Shown here: positions 25,586-34,446 of the stretch, in pieces
Layout: each line of letters begins with the position of its first letter
Position numbering within the stretch: position 1 is the first letter of the stretch
NCBI GenBank assembly: GCA_964495655.1
Contig: CAZBWK010000023.1
Coordinates: 1 to 42,604 of the forward strand
Direction of reading: 5' to 3'
Origin: JAAYJR01 sp964495655
GTDB lineage: Bacteria > Bacteroidota > Bacteroidia > Bacteroidales > Prolixibacteraceae
Length of the DNA stretch: 42,604 nucleotides
Made by a program: the position numbers and the translations under genes
The notes under the pieces: model-generated
What the model was told of the DNA's origin: nothing
The model's input: only the letters and a program-made list of their open reading frames with translations
Database searches by the model: none

Positions 25586-27241
25586 ATGTTACCAAAAATA
25601 AATCCCGCCACAACAAAGACATGGAGTAAACTGACTGAGTATTTTAAAACTTTCAGAGATGTTCATATGAGACAACTATTTGAGAATGATCCTGCAAGGT
25701 TTGAAAAATATTCATTGAGATTTGAAGAAATCTTCCTTGACTTTTCAAAAAACAGGGTCGACGACACCGTATTCAGGTTGTTGATTGAACTTGCTGAAGA
25801 GTGTGGACTGCGGGAAGCCATAGACAGTATGTTCAGCGGGAAGAAAATAAATGTTACAGAAAACCGGGCAGTTCTCCATGTAGCGTTGCGAAACCGTTCC
25901 GGTAGTCCTGTCTGTGTTGACGGTCAAAATGTTATGGATGAGGTAAATGATGTGCTCAGTCAGATGGAGAGATTTTCAGAGGATATTATTTCAGGTAACT
26001 GGAAGGGTTATACAGGGAAAGCTATCTCTGACATTGTCAATATAGGCATAGGAGGTTCTGATCTCGGGCCACTTATGGTTACTGAGTCTTTGAAGCCGTA
26101 TAAGAAAGATAATATCAACCTGCATTTTGTCTCTAATGTCGATGGAACCCATATTGCTGAAACATTAAAGAAGCTGGATCCTGGTACCTCTTTGTTCATT
26201 GTCGCCTCAAAGACCTTTACAACTCAGGAAACAATGACAAATGCCAATACAGCGCGTGATTGGCTGTTAGCTTCTGCTGCTGATCCAAAATTCATAAAAA
26301 ATCACTTTGTGGCTGTCTCGACAAATAAAGAGGCTGTTTCAAAGTTTGGAATTGACACTAAGAATATGTTTCGTTTCTGGGACTGGGTGGGAGGCCGTTA
26401 TTCGTTATGGTCAGCCATAGGTCTTTCAATTGCCTGTGGAGTGGGCTTTGATAATTATATCAGTATGCTCGAAGGAGCCCATGCAATGGATAATCATTTC
26501 AGGAATAGCGATCTCAACAAAAATATACCTGTGATTCTGGCAATGACAGGTATATGGTATAATAATTTTTTCGGTGCAGAGACTGAGGCTTTGTTACCTT
26601 ATGATCAATATATGCACCGTTTTGCTGCATATTTTCAGCAGGGAAATATGGAGAGTAACGGGAAATGTATTGACAGAAACGGAAAGCCTGTGAGCTATCA
26701 GACCGGTCCGGTAATTTGGGGTGAACCCGGAACTAACGGGCAACATGCATTTTATCAGCTTATACATCAGGGTACTAAACTCATTCCCTGCGATTTCATA
26801 GCTCCTGCCATAAGCCATAATCAGATTGGCGACCACCATGAAAAACTGCTTGCTAACTTTTTTGCCCAGACAGAAGCCATGATGATCGGGAAGTCAGAAG
26901 AAAAAGTAACAGAGGAGCTTAAGTCAGCCGGGAGGACTGATGATGAGATAAAAGCCCTCCTGCCTTATAAAGTCTTTAAAGGCAATATTCCTACAAATTC
27001 GATCCTGATCAGGCAATTGACACCCCGCACCCTGGGCTCCCTGATCGCATTGTATGAGCACAAGATATTTGTTCAGGGGATTATCTGGAATATATACAGT
27101 TTTGATCAATGGGGTGTGGAGCTTGGCAAACAACTGGCAGGTAATATACTGCCCGAACTGAATAAAGCAGGACATGTAACAGGGCATGATGCATCCACAA
27201 ACGGATTGATAAATGCATATAAAGAGATGATAAAAAAGTAA
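25586..27241 (+). CDS. pgi: Glucose-6-phosphate isomerase
   Basis: Pgi interconverts glucose-6-phosphate and fructose-6-phosphate in the cytoplasm. The 551-residue protein is of the long type seen in Escherichia coli and animals. Family signatures include SDIVNIGIGGSDLGPLMVTE, the phosphate-binding VASKTFTTQETMTNA, FWDWVGGRYSLWSAIGLS, the GAETEALLPYDQYMHRFAAYFQQGNMESNGK segment with the catalytic Glu in WGEPGTNGQHAFYQLIHQGT, and the C-terminal FDQWGVELGKQLAG. I chose the ATG at 25586 (MLPKINPATT) over an upstream TTG at 25577, since it matches the family N-terminus. It is convergent with gpsA, with 10 bases between the stops. Confidence 0.97.
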   Translation: MLPKINPATTKTWSKLTEYFKTFRDVHMRQLFENDPARFEKYSLRFEEIFLDFSKNRVDDTVFRLLIELAEECGLREAIDSMFSGKKINVTENRAVLHVALRNRSGSPVCVDGQNVMDEVNDVLSQMERFSEDIISGNWKGYTGKAISDIVNIGIGGSDLGPLMVTESLKPYKKDNINLHFVSNVDGTHIAETLKKLDPGTSLFIVASKTFTTQETMTNANTARDWLLASAADPKFIKNHFVAVSTNKEAVSKFGIDTKNMFRFWDWVGGRYSLWSAIGLSIACGVGFDNYISMLEGAHAMDNHFRNSDLNKNIPVILAMTGIWYNNFFGAETEALLPYDQYMHRFAAYFQQGNMESNGKCIDRNGKPVSYQTGPVIWGEPGTNGQHAFYQLIHQGTKLIPCDFIAPAISHNQIGDHHEKLLANFFAQTEAMMIGKSEEKVTEELKSAGRTDDEIKALLPYKVFKGNIPTNSILIRQLTPRTLGSLIALYEHKIFVQGIIWNIYSFDQWGVELGKQLAGNILPELNKAGHVTGHDASTNGLINAYKEMIKK

Positions 27242-27251
27242 CACCTTCTGT

Positions 27252-28250
27252 TCACATAAGCTTCATAGTCAGTTTAGACATCTCTTTACGAGCGGGAAAA
27301 TTCTGATATAATATATTATAGACTGCATCACAAATAGGCATGTAGACATCATATTGCATATTAATTTCGTGAATAGACCTGGAGGCATAGAATCCTTCGG
27401 CAACCATATTCATGTCGAGGAAGGCATTCCTGACTGAATAGCCTTTGCCTATCATAGTGCCAAACATCCTGTTGCGGCTAAACTGTGAGTAAACTGTCAC
27501 TATCAGGTCACCCAGGTAGGCTGAATCCTTTATATCACGGCTTATAGGGTGTACAGTGTCTACAAAGCGTTTTATCTCCCTGATTGCATTGGAAACGAGC
27601 GTAGCCTGAAAATTATCTCCATAACGGAGTCCGTTTGCAATACCTGCTCCTATTGCAATAATATTTTTCATAACAGAGGTATATTCGGTTCCCCAAATAT
27701 CGTCAGATATTGAAGTCAGAATATACCTGCTGTGAATCAAACGGGCAAAGTTAGAAGCTTTCCCTTCATTCAGACTGGCCACTGTAAGGTAGGATATCTT
27801 TTCAAGAGCAACCTCTTCGGCATGACAGGGACCTGCGATAACACCCACATTGTCGAGAGGTACATTGAAAAATTTGTTAAGGTATTCAACTACCAGCAGA
27901 TTCTCTTTTTGAACTATACCTTTAATGCCGGACAGGAAATATTTTTTGCTTACATCAATCCTGACCTTGTTCATTATTAAAGGTAAAAATGCCGACGGCA
28001 CAGCAAGCACAATAATATCCGAGTCTTTAATTATTTTATTGATATTATTATAAAAATGAATTCGGTCAACATCAAATTCAACACTTTGTAAATATCGTGG
28101 ATTGTAATTCAGTTCCCTGAAACTATCTATAGTTTCGGTTTTTCTGAAAAACCAGTTTATCTGCCCTACATTCTCCAGAAGCATTTTTGCTAATGCAGTA
28201 GCCCAACTTCCACTCCCTATTACGGCTATCTTATCCGTCTTAATATTCAT
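27252..28250 (-). CDS. gpsA: NAD(P)-dependent glycerol-3-phosphate dehydrogenase
   Basis: GpsA reduces dihydroxyacetone phosphate to sn-glycerol-3-phosphate for phospholipid synthesis. The 332-residue protein has the Rossmann motif G-S-G-S-W-A-T at residues 12-18, FRKTETIDSFRELNYNPRYLQSVEF, the second motif IIVLAVPSAFL, SGIKGIV with a likely catalytic-region Lys, GVIAGPCHAEEVA, and the conserved IAIGAGIANGLRYGDNFQATLVSNAIREIKRF and AYLGDLIVTVYSQFSRNRMFG. The length is normal. A -7 box lies just upstream, so it probably has its own transcript separate from the hexokinase gene 138 bases before it. Confidence 0.96.
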   Translation of the reverse strand: MNIKTDKIAVIGSGSWATALAKMLLENVGQINWFFRKTETIDSFRELNYNPRYLQSVEFDVDRIHFYNNINKIIKDSDIIVLAVPSAFLPLIMNKVRIDVSKKYFLSGIKGIVQKENLLVVEYLNKFFNVPLDNVGVIAGPCHAEEVALEKISYLTVASLNEGKASNFARLIHSRYILTSISDDIWGTEYTSVMKNIIAIGAGIANGLRYGDNFQATLVSNAIREIKRFVDTVHPISRDIKDSAYLGDLIVTVYSQFSRNRMFGTMIGKGYSVRNAFLDMNMVAEGFYASRSIHEINMQYDVYMPICDAVYNILYQNFPARKEMSKLTMKLM

Positions 28251-28268
28251 CTTTCTAAATTAGGGTTG

Positions 28269-28276
28269 CAAAAATA
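28269..28276 (-). promoter_or_regulatory. Bacteroidota -7 promoter box before gpsA
   Basis: On the minus strand TATTTTTG fits TAnnTTTG and ends 18 bases before the gpsA start. Confidence 0.45.
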
Positions 28277-28316
28277 GAAAGATTTTTTATACTCATTTTC
28301 CAAATTTTTTAAATCG

Positions 28317-28351
28317 GTGAAATGAAAAATTGATTTAATTTTATATTTCAC
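28317..28351. terminator. AT-rich hairpin between hexokinase and gpsA
   Basis: GTGAAAT at 28317-28323 pairs with ATTTCAC at 28345-28351. An inner AAAATT/AATTTT pairing extends the stem after a small mismatch. It lies downstream of the hexokinase stop with no clean U-run, so it is a possible weak terminator. Confidence 0.3.
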
Positions 28352-28388
28352 TGTATATGAAAAAGTTATAAAAACATATAATCAAGAG

Positions 28389-29672
28389 TTAATTTACAAT
28401 AGCTGCTATGGCTGCGCCGAGCAGGCTTGAATTTTCGACCTCTGTAATTTCATAATAGCGTTTTTTATCACCGCTGAGGAAATCCTGCAAAAAGGCATTA
28501 AACATTTCCTGAAAGTTTTTCATCTTATAGAATGTAGTTCCTTCGATTGTCATTAATACCGGATTGTCAGCAGATCTTGCCTTGCCTGTTTTAAGGATTA
28601 CCGCACCAAGGTTTGCTGCCACAAGCTTTGCAGCTCTTTCGATGATCCCTTCAATTATTACAGCTGCCGAATTTTTGTCTTCATCAGTTGCTAATACTTT
28701 TGCCAATGGATTGCTGTCAGCATCAATATTACATACAAACTTATTTACTTCTTCTGTTGTAAGGTCCTGCAGTTTTTTAACCTGCGATTTTGTTTTTTCT
28801 GAGAAAACATTTTCATCAGCAGCAACCTTAAGTGCAGTTGTGCATAATCCTCCGAAATAACCCCCTGCGATCATTTTTTCAAATGTGTAGCGCCCCGGGT
28901 TTTTAGTCTGATTGTCGAACAGAATATCGATATCGGTTTGTGTTACCTTTGCAAAATTTCCAGATTCGATATTGATTATCTGGTCTTTATCAGGATTCAG
29001 GTTCTCTTTTTTCGTTATATTTTTGTTTGATTCAATATAACATGTATTTGTTCCTGTACCCAGGATAAAGCCTATAAATGTGTCATATTTCTTACCGGCA
29101 GCTGTGGAGTGCCCGGCAAGCAATGTCGCTACTGTATCATTTAACAGTACGATCTCTTTATCCGGTGTTCCCATAGCTTTAAGCAGGTTTTTACCTATCA
29201 TTTCACCTATAACCTCAGGGGCTTTGATCTCTTTACTCCATTCTAGAAGTCTGCCATCTTTGTCAGGATAAATTTCCACTGCATATGAAAAGCAGAGCCC
29301 AATTTTGTCTGAATCATTGACATACTCTTTTAAATAACCGGCCATGGTTTCAAAAAACTCCTCTTTTGAAAGTTCTCTTTCAAAAGCCGGCATTTTCCCA
29401 TTATTCAACTTTTCAGTTATCAATTCCATCTTGTCATTGAAATATACCTTAGCTGTACGGAAATTGGTTCCTCCGGCATCAATGGCAATAACTGCCTGGT
29501 TGGCGGTAATTTGTTTGTTTACCTCGATGTATGTGGGAATCATTATCAATGAACTCTCTTTTCCTGCTAATCCATTTTCCATCTCCTTAATGAAGAGATT
29601 ACATAATTCTCCGATATTCAGATCAGAGGCGGTCATTTTGTGTCCTTCTAAAAATAGTTGTGCTCTGTTCAT
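28389..29672 (-). CDS. Hexokinase (eukaryote-like family)
   Basis: This 427-residue ATP-dependent sugar kinase has the ASKHA fold and resembles the eukaryote-type hexokinases found in some Bacteroidota rather than bacterial ROK glucokinases. Visible motifs are phosphate 1 D-A-G-G-T-N-F-R at 65-72, the catalytic-region LLNDTVATLLAG with Asp179, and the phosphate-2/adenosine segment GFILGTGTNTCYIE at 201-214. NIESGNFAKV and a C-terminal MTIEGTTFYKMKNF are also typical. The likely product is glucose-6-phosphate, feeding pgi nearby. It starts 11 bases after the alpha-L-fucosidase stop, so the two are probably co-transcribed. Specificity for glucose versus other hexoses cannot be read from the sequence. 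Confidence 0.88.
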   Translation of the reverse strand: MNRAQLFLEGHKMTASDLNIGELCNLFIKEMENGLAGKESSLIMIPTYIEVNKQITANQAVIAIDAGGTNFRTAKVYFNDKMELITEKLNNGKMPAFERELSKEEFFETMAGYLKEYVNDSDKIGLCFSYAVEIYPDKDGRLLEWSKEIKAPEVIGEMIGKNLLKAMGTPDKEIVLLNDTVATLLAGHSTAAGKKYDTFIGFILGTGTNTCYIESNKNITKKENLNPDKDQIINIESGNFAKVTQTDIDILFDNQTKNPGRYTFEKMIAGGYFGGLCTTALKVAADENVFSEKTKSQVKKLQDLTTEEVNKFVCNIDADSNPLAKVLATDEDKNSAAVIIEGIIERAAKLVAANLGAVILKTGKARSADNPVLMTIEGTTFYKMKNFQEMFNAFLQDFLSGDKKRYYEITEVENSSLLGAAIAAIVN

Positions 29673-29683
29673 ATTGTTAATTT

Positions 29684-31060
29684 TTAAATTACATTTTCGA
29701 TTTTAAAAACCCATGCATAGTTATACGGGTTATCTGAAACAGTTATTACAGGGATATTTATTATAAGGGTGTTACCTCTTGTTTTGGAATTTACCTTAAT
29801 GTTATGGCCAAGCATTGTGACTCTCCCGGCATTTTTGATACCTTTTACCTCAACAGGAGTCCGGGGAAATTCAGTGCACAAGACATAGAGGTCATTTCCC
29901 TTTTTTGTAAAGTAAATATTTTCAGTTTCATTTTCGGGCGATCCTTCCCACATTCTTGTCTGGTAGATTGCTTCGCCATTCACTTCCAGCCATTTGCCCA
30001 TGTCTATAAGACGTTGTTGTTGTATTACCGGTATGTGTCCGTCAGCTGTCGGTCCGATATCCAGCAGCAGATTGCCACCTGCAGCAACTTTTTTTATTAA
30101 CAGATCTATTAACTCATTTGATGACATGTAGTTTTCAGCATTCTCCATCCGGTTATACCCGAATGAGTTTCCTATCCCCCGGCACTCTTCCCAGGGGTGT
30201 CCGCTGCCTGCCGGGCCTTTTTTGTCATGTACCAGTTCATATTCAGTGGTATAGTAACCTCCGTGTACCCCTCTGGTCTCTTTGCCCCAACGGTCGTTAA
30301 CACATACATTTTCCTTCACAGGGGATTCATTATAGAGCCATGACAGGAACAGGGTGCTTTTCCACTTTTCACTTGGGTGATCCCATTCGCCGTCAGGCCA
30401 GACTATATCAGGTTCGTACCGGTTAACAAGATCTTTCATCTGAGGGATCATATGGTCATCTACATATTTTTCCAGATTGTTGTGATAAAGAGGATTGTAC
30501 CACTCATACAGTGAATAGTAAAATCCCATGCGCAATCCTGCATCTTTTACAGCCTTAGTGAGTTCACCGCAAAGGTCACGGTGGGGACCAATATCCATAC
30601 TGTTCCAGTTCCAGCTCTGTTCGCTGGGCCAGAGTGTAAAGCCTTCGTGATGCTTCGAAGTGAGTACGACATATCTGGCTCCTGCTTTTTTAAATAGATC
30701 AGCCCACTGTTCCGGATTAAAATACCCGGCTTTAAACTGTCCTGCAAAATCCTGGTATCTGAAATTTTCACCGTAATATTTGTTGTGATGGGCTCTGAAT
30801 AGTTTACCTGCTTCGCTGTCATCATTAATACGCCTCCAATACCATTCAGAGTATTTGCCATATACCGGGATATCTGCATCAGCCGGGGCCCATGCCGGCA
30901 CTGAGTAGACACCCCAGTGTATGAATATTCCAAATTTGCTGTCAAGGAACCACTCAGGTACGGGACGGCTGTCGATCGATTCCCATGTGCTTTGGTATCT
31001 TTGAGAGAATGACAGGCTGCAGAGCAGCAGGAGTAAGATTGTGATTGCCGGTTTTCTCAT
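29684..31060 (-). CDS. Alpha-L-fucosidase (GH29), exported
   Basis: This 458-residue exported glycoside hydrolase of family 29 releases terminal L-fucose from glycans. A signal peptide (MRKPAITILLLLLCSLSFSQ) is followed by the GH29 catalytic barrel: K-F-G-I-F-I-H-W-G at 42-50, EWYWRRIN at 72-79, T-S-K-H-H-E-G-F at 134-141, and W-P-D-G-E-W at 221-226, where Asp223 is the probable nucleophile. LLLDIGPTADGHIP closes the barrel. A C-terminal beta domain follows (about 360-458). The fused carbohydrate-binding domains of longer family members are absent. It starts 16 bases after the stop of the Gfo/Idh/MocA gene and is followed by hexokinase, giving a three-gene operon. The natural substrate is unknown. 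Confidence 0.93.
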   Translation of the reverse strand: MRKPAITILLLLLCSLSFSQRYQSTWESIDSRPVPEWFLDSKFGIFIHWGVYSVPAWAPADADIPVYGKYSEWYWRRINDDSEAGKLFRAHHNKYYGENFRYQDFAGQFKAGYFNPEQWADLFKKAGARYVVLTSKHHEGFTLWPSEQSWNWNSMDIGPHRDLCGELTKAVKDAGLRMGFYYSLYEWYNPLYHNNLEKYVDDHMIPQMKDLVNRYEPDIVWPDGEWDHPSEKWKSTLFLSWLYNESPVKENVCVNDRWGKETRGVHGGYYTTEYELVHDKKGPAGSGHPWEECRGIGNSFGYNRMENAENYMSSNELIDLLIKKVAAGGNLLLDIGPTADGHIPVIQQQRLIDMGKWLEVNGEAIYQTRMWEGSPENETENIYFTKKGNDLYVLCTEFPRTPVEVKGIKNAGRVTMLGHNIKVNSKTRGNTLIINIPVITVSDNPYNYAWVFKIENVI

Positions 31061-31076
31061 AATTTAATGTTTTAGA

Positions 31077-32561
31077 TTAGATTTGTTCCCATCCCTGCCT
31101 GTAGGAATGTCTGATCCATTCCTGCACTGTTTCCGGTGCAGGGAAGGTGGCGTACTCTTTATTAAGTTTAGGGACTCCGTTTACTATCTCAAATTCATTT
31201 TTCGTAAGAATTCTCAGGACATCGCTAAAATCAATATTTGTAATCTGCATATTCGGGCCATCCCACATGAGTTTTCTTCTGAGGCCCTGCATTCTTAACG
31301 ACAGTACACCCAGAAGAGCCATTTCAGTAAGCGGGCCTGCGACTTCAAAGTCAGAGGATGCCTGTAATCTTCTCTCTGCCGGCTCCTTACATGCACGTAT
31401 CCAGTCTTGCTCGTGTCCCCCCTTCAATGCATCGGTAATACGTCTGATTGATTTTTGAGGTTCCTGGAAATGTTCCATTTCAGAAGTGGGAAGCAGTGTG
31501 GGATTTTGTCCGTATGTACCGCACATGATCTTTCCCCGGGTACCATAAAAGATACATCCTCCATTTTCATCTCCCATGAGTTCACCGTCTTTTAGTTCAT
31601 CTGGCCGTGGTGGCATCAGTCCGCCGTCATACCAGTTAATGACAACTTCAGGCATGGCCACCTTTGGCAGATTATCCCTTCTTGGAAATTCAAATCTGAC
31701 TGATGCGGACTTGGGAGGAGAGTAAATATTAAAAGGTGTTGAGCTGGCTTCAACGGCTGAGGGAAACTTAAGCAATAATGCTTTATATGGGGCATTTAGC
31801 ACATGGCATCCCATCTCACCCAGTGCGGCAGTCCCGAAGTCCCACCACATACGCCAGTTCCAGGGATGGTAGTCAGAATTATAATCCCTCCATTGTGCCG
31901 GTCCCACAAACAGATCCCAGTCGAGATCGCGGGGAACGCGTCTGCTCCTGGCAGGTGTGATAAGGTCACCGGTCCATAACGGCCTGTTAGTCCAGGCGTC
32001 AACCTTTGTAACTTCTCCGATCACTCCTGCCCAGATCCATTCACAAATGCGGCGAATACCTTCATCCGAATCACCCTGGTTTCCCATCTGGGTGGCAACG
32101 CCATATCGTTTTGCTGCATCATTAAGCGCCCTTGACTCATAAATTGAATGGGTAAGCGGGTTTTGAAGAAATACATGTTTCCTTTCACGAATGGCCATAA
32201 GTGCAGGCAATGCATGACTGTGATCCGGTGTGGCTATCACAACTGCATCTATATCCTTTTGCTGCTCAAACATCTGACGGTAATCCTTATAAGTCTTAGC
32301 CACAGGCCACCGCTTGAATGAATTGCTTCCGGCATAATCCCAGTCTACATCGCACAGAGCCACAATGTTTTCGGTCTCCATATTCCTTAAGTTGGAATAA
32401 CCCTGACCACCTACTCCTATACCTGCTATATTAAGCTTATCGCCGGGAGGCTTATGTCCAAGTCCTGAGATCACCTTCGATGGCAAGATGGTAAATCCTG
32501 CAACTGCCGGGGCACTCAATCCTATGAACGTACGCCTGGAAACTTCTTTTTTTGAATTCAT
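31077..32561 (-). CDS. Gfo/Idh/MocA-family protein, Tat-type signal, altered active site
   Basis: This protein has 494 residues from the ATG at 32561; a GTG at 32573 would add four. A twin-arginine signal S-R-R-T-F-I-G with hydrophobic region and cleavage zone (PAVAGFTILPSKVIS) starts the protein. The Rossmann motif G-I-G-V-G-G-Q-G-Y-S and LCDVDWDY follow, so NAD(P) binding is likely. The family normally carries a Lys in an E/Q-K-P motif; here the sequence is Q-N-P (Asn134), encoded by AAC where the neighbour has AAA. Downstream, LGEMGCHVLN replaces the paralogue's LGDMACHILH, so an Asp and a His are also changed. The oxidoreductase may be impaired or have shifted chemistry. It is a tandem paralogue of the next upstream gene and leads the fucosidase-hexokinase operon. 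Confidence 0.88.
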   Translation of the reverse strand: MNSKKEVSRRTFIGLSAPAVAGFTILPSKVISGLGHKPPGDKLNIAGIGVGGQGYSNLRNMETENIVALCDVDWDYAGSNSFKRWPVAKTYKDYRQMFEQQKDIDAVVIATPDHSHALPALMAIRERKHVFLQNPLTHSIYESRALNDAAKRYGVATQMGNQGDSDEGIRRICEWIWAGVIGEVTKVDAWTNRPLWTGDLITPARSRRVPRDLDWDLFVGPAQWRDYNSDYHPWNWRMWWDFGTAALGEMGCHVLNAPYKALLLKFPSAVEASSTPFNIYSPPKSASVRFEFPRRDNLPKVAMPEVVINWYDGGLMPPRPDELKDGELMGDENGGCIFYGTRGKIMCGTYGQNPTLLPTSEMEHFQEPQKSIRRITDALKGGHEQDWIRACKEPAERRLQASSDFEVAGPLTEMALLGVLSLRMQGLRRKLMWDGPNMQITNIDFSDVLRILTKNEFEIVNGVPKLNKEYATFPAPETVQEWIRHSYRQGWEQI

Positions 32562-32608
32562 ATCTTTTCCCACGTTAGTAACCGGAATACCGGAGGGCGC
32601 AAATTAGG

Positions 32609-32689
32609 AAAAAAAGATTAAACGGCCCCTGAATTAACTGATGCAAATCCTTTTTTCACGGACTGCCGGTAAAATTCAGGGTGCCGTTT
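32609..32689 (-). terminator. Rho-independent terminator-like hairpin after the upstream Gfo/Idh/MocA gene
   Basis: Arms 32673-32689 and 32620-32635 pair over 16 bases with a single bulged base (minus strand AAACGGCACCCTGAATT with AATTCAGGGGCCGTTT), around a 37-base loop. Seven T follow at 32615-32609. It lies between the stop at 32729 and the start at 32561, so it should end the first oxidoreductase transcript. The unusually large loop leaves a regulatory or small-RNA role possible. Confidence 0.55.
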
Positions 32690-32728
32690 TTGCTTTTTAA
32701 ATATTAATTTTCCTGTTTATGAAAAATA

Positions 32729-34225
32729 TTAAGCCGGCATATCTGGTAATTTCCAGGGTGCACGATAGGTATGTTTGATCAGTTCGGCAGCAAATTCTTT
32801 TGCCGGAACAGGATCTGTCCAGGTCTTTTTGAATGTAGGATGCCCGTCATGAATCTCGAAGCCGTCTTTAATTACTGTACTTATTGTCTCATTATCGCTC
32901 AGATTTGTGAACTCCATCTTTTCTCCATCCCAATCCAGTATTTTATTGAGTGACTGGAGTCTGACTGCAAGTACTCCCATTACCACCATTTCATTGAACG
33001 GACCTGCTTCGCTGAAGTCAGAAGCAGTAGGCACCCTGTTTTCCGGACTCTCTTTACAGGCTCTTGCCCAGTCCATTTCATGACTGACGTCTATTCTGCG
33101 GCGAAACTTAGGTGCGTTGGGAACACGACCGGAAAGCAGCCATGGATTAACGCCGTAACATCCACAAATAAGTGTATCTTTTGTACCATGGAAGATAACT
33201 CCGCCACCACGGTCATTGGGGTTCTTGCCGGCAGGCCACCCGTCGGGGAGCATAGGCTTGATACCTCCGTCGTACCAGTAAACATCGACCTGGGGAAGCT
33301 TCATCTTCATTTTTTTACCGGGTTTTCTTTCAGGGAATGTAAGCTTTACAGACTGGGCATTTGGTGCACAATCCTGCAGTAATAAGGTCGAGCTTCCCTG
33401 TGCATGAATAGGATAACCAAGCTCAAGGCCGACAAATACGGGGTGAAGAATATGGCATGCCATGTCTCCCAAAGCTCCTGTGCCGTAATCCCACCAGCCA
33501 CGCCAGTTCCAAGGATGATAGATCTGGTTGAAAGGACGCATGTTAGCAGGGCCTGTGAAAAGATCCCAGTCAAGAGTTTCAGGTACCCAGTGACCCTGCT
33601 CAGGAGTGTTTAATCCCTGAGGCCATATCGGACGGTCGGTGAATGATTCTACTTTGGTCACATCACCTATTTCACCGTTGGCAAGCCATTCTGATGTGAG
33701 ACTGACTCCTTCCAATGAGGACCCCTGGTTACCCATTGATGTTGCAACTTTGTATTTTTTTGCGAGCTTAGTCAGCAGGCGTGATTCATAAACCGAGTGA
33801 GTAAGCGGTTTTTGTACATAAACATGTTTGCCCATTGTGATCGCATGGGCAGCTATTATGGCATGAGTGTGGTCTGCAGTGGCTACAACAACCGCATCAA
33901 ACTGTTTTCCCATCTCGTCGTACATCTTACGCCAGTCTTTGTATTTTTTTGCCCGGGGATACCGGTCAAATACACCGTTACCACCTGTGTAGCCCCAGTC
34001 AACATCACAAAGGCCAATTATATTTTCTGATTCAAGGTTTTTAAGGTTAGCAAACCCCATACCTCCTACTCCGACTCCAACAATGTTGAGTTTATCACTT
34101 GGAGCTTTATGCCCCAGACCTGCTACTACATGACTGGGAACTATTGTTAATCCTGCAGCAGCAGCAGCAGTAGTACCGAGAAAGGCTCTTCTCGAGACAC
34201 CATTTTTGCTTAACTTTTTTTCCAT
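32729..34225 (-). CDS. Gfo/Idh/MocA-family oxidoreductase with Tat signal
   Basis: This 498-residue protein carries a twin-arginine signal S-R-R-A-F-L-G at 11-17 followed by an Ala-rich hydrophobic stretch, so it should be exported folded, with its NAD(P) bound. The Rossmann motif G-V-G-V-G-G-M-G is at 50-57. The family motif is Q-K-P at 138-140 with Lys139. Catalytic-region residues Asp254, His258 and His261 lie in GDMACHILH. Such Tat-exported members are frequent in Bacteroidota and Planctomycetota glycan loci and may oxidise sugars or act as redox-assisted glycosidases (GH109-like chemistry). The substrate is unknown. It is a clear paralogue of the following gene, with the same order of blocks throughout. 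A hairpin with a T-run separates the two. Confidence 0.9.
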   Translation of the reverse strand: MEKKLSKNGVSRRAFLGTTAAAAAGLTIVPSHVVAGLGHKAPSDKLNIVGVGVGGMGFANLKNLESENIIGLCDVDWGYTGGNGVFDRYPRAKKYKDWRKMYDEMGKQFDAVVVATADHTHAIIAAHAITMGKHVYVQKPLTHSVYESRLLTKLAKKYKVATSMGNQGSSLEGVSLTSEWLANGEIGDVTKVESFTDRPIWPQGLNTPEQGHWVPETLDWDLFTGPANMRPFNQIYHPWNWRGWWDYGTGALGDMACHILHPVFVGLELGYPIHAQGSSTLLLQDCAPNAQSVKLTFPERKPGKKMKMKLPQVDVYWYDGGIKPMLPDGWPAGKNPNDRGGGVIFHGTKDTLICGCYGVNPWLLSGRVPNAPKFRRRIDVSHEMDWARACKESPENRVPTASDFSEAGPFNEMVVMGVLAVRLQSLNKILDWDGEKMEFTNLSDNETISTVIKDGFEIHDGHPTFKKTWTDPVPAKEFAAELIKHTYRAPWKLPDMPA

Positions 34226-34446
34226 AATAAATAATTTTAATTGGACTGGTAATATCTATTTTAATTCATTGTTTTAGAAAAAACCTCTAAATATAAATAT
34301 ATTCGCGTTTCATTCAAATAAATGGAGATAATTTACCTGGTAACACAGGTGAAAATTCCGGAAAAATGATAATAACGGATTTAACACTGAGGCTTAATCT
34401 GCATTATTGATATATTATCTTTACAGTATATGATGAGTGGTAAATT

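Noticed and set aside
34153..34172. Short GCA/GCT trinucleotide repeat
   Set aside because: It encodes the Ala-rich hydrophobic part of the Tat signal of the oxidoreductase and is explained by that.
31077..34225. Naming the two Gfo/Idh/MocA proteins as GH109 N-acetylgalactosaminidases
   Set aside because: Tat signal and fold are compatible, but the family-specific sequence blocks could not be confirmed by eye and one copy lacks key residues.
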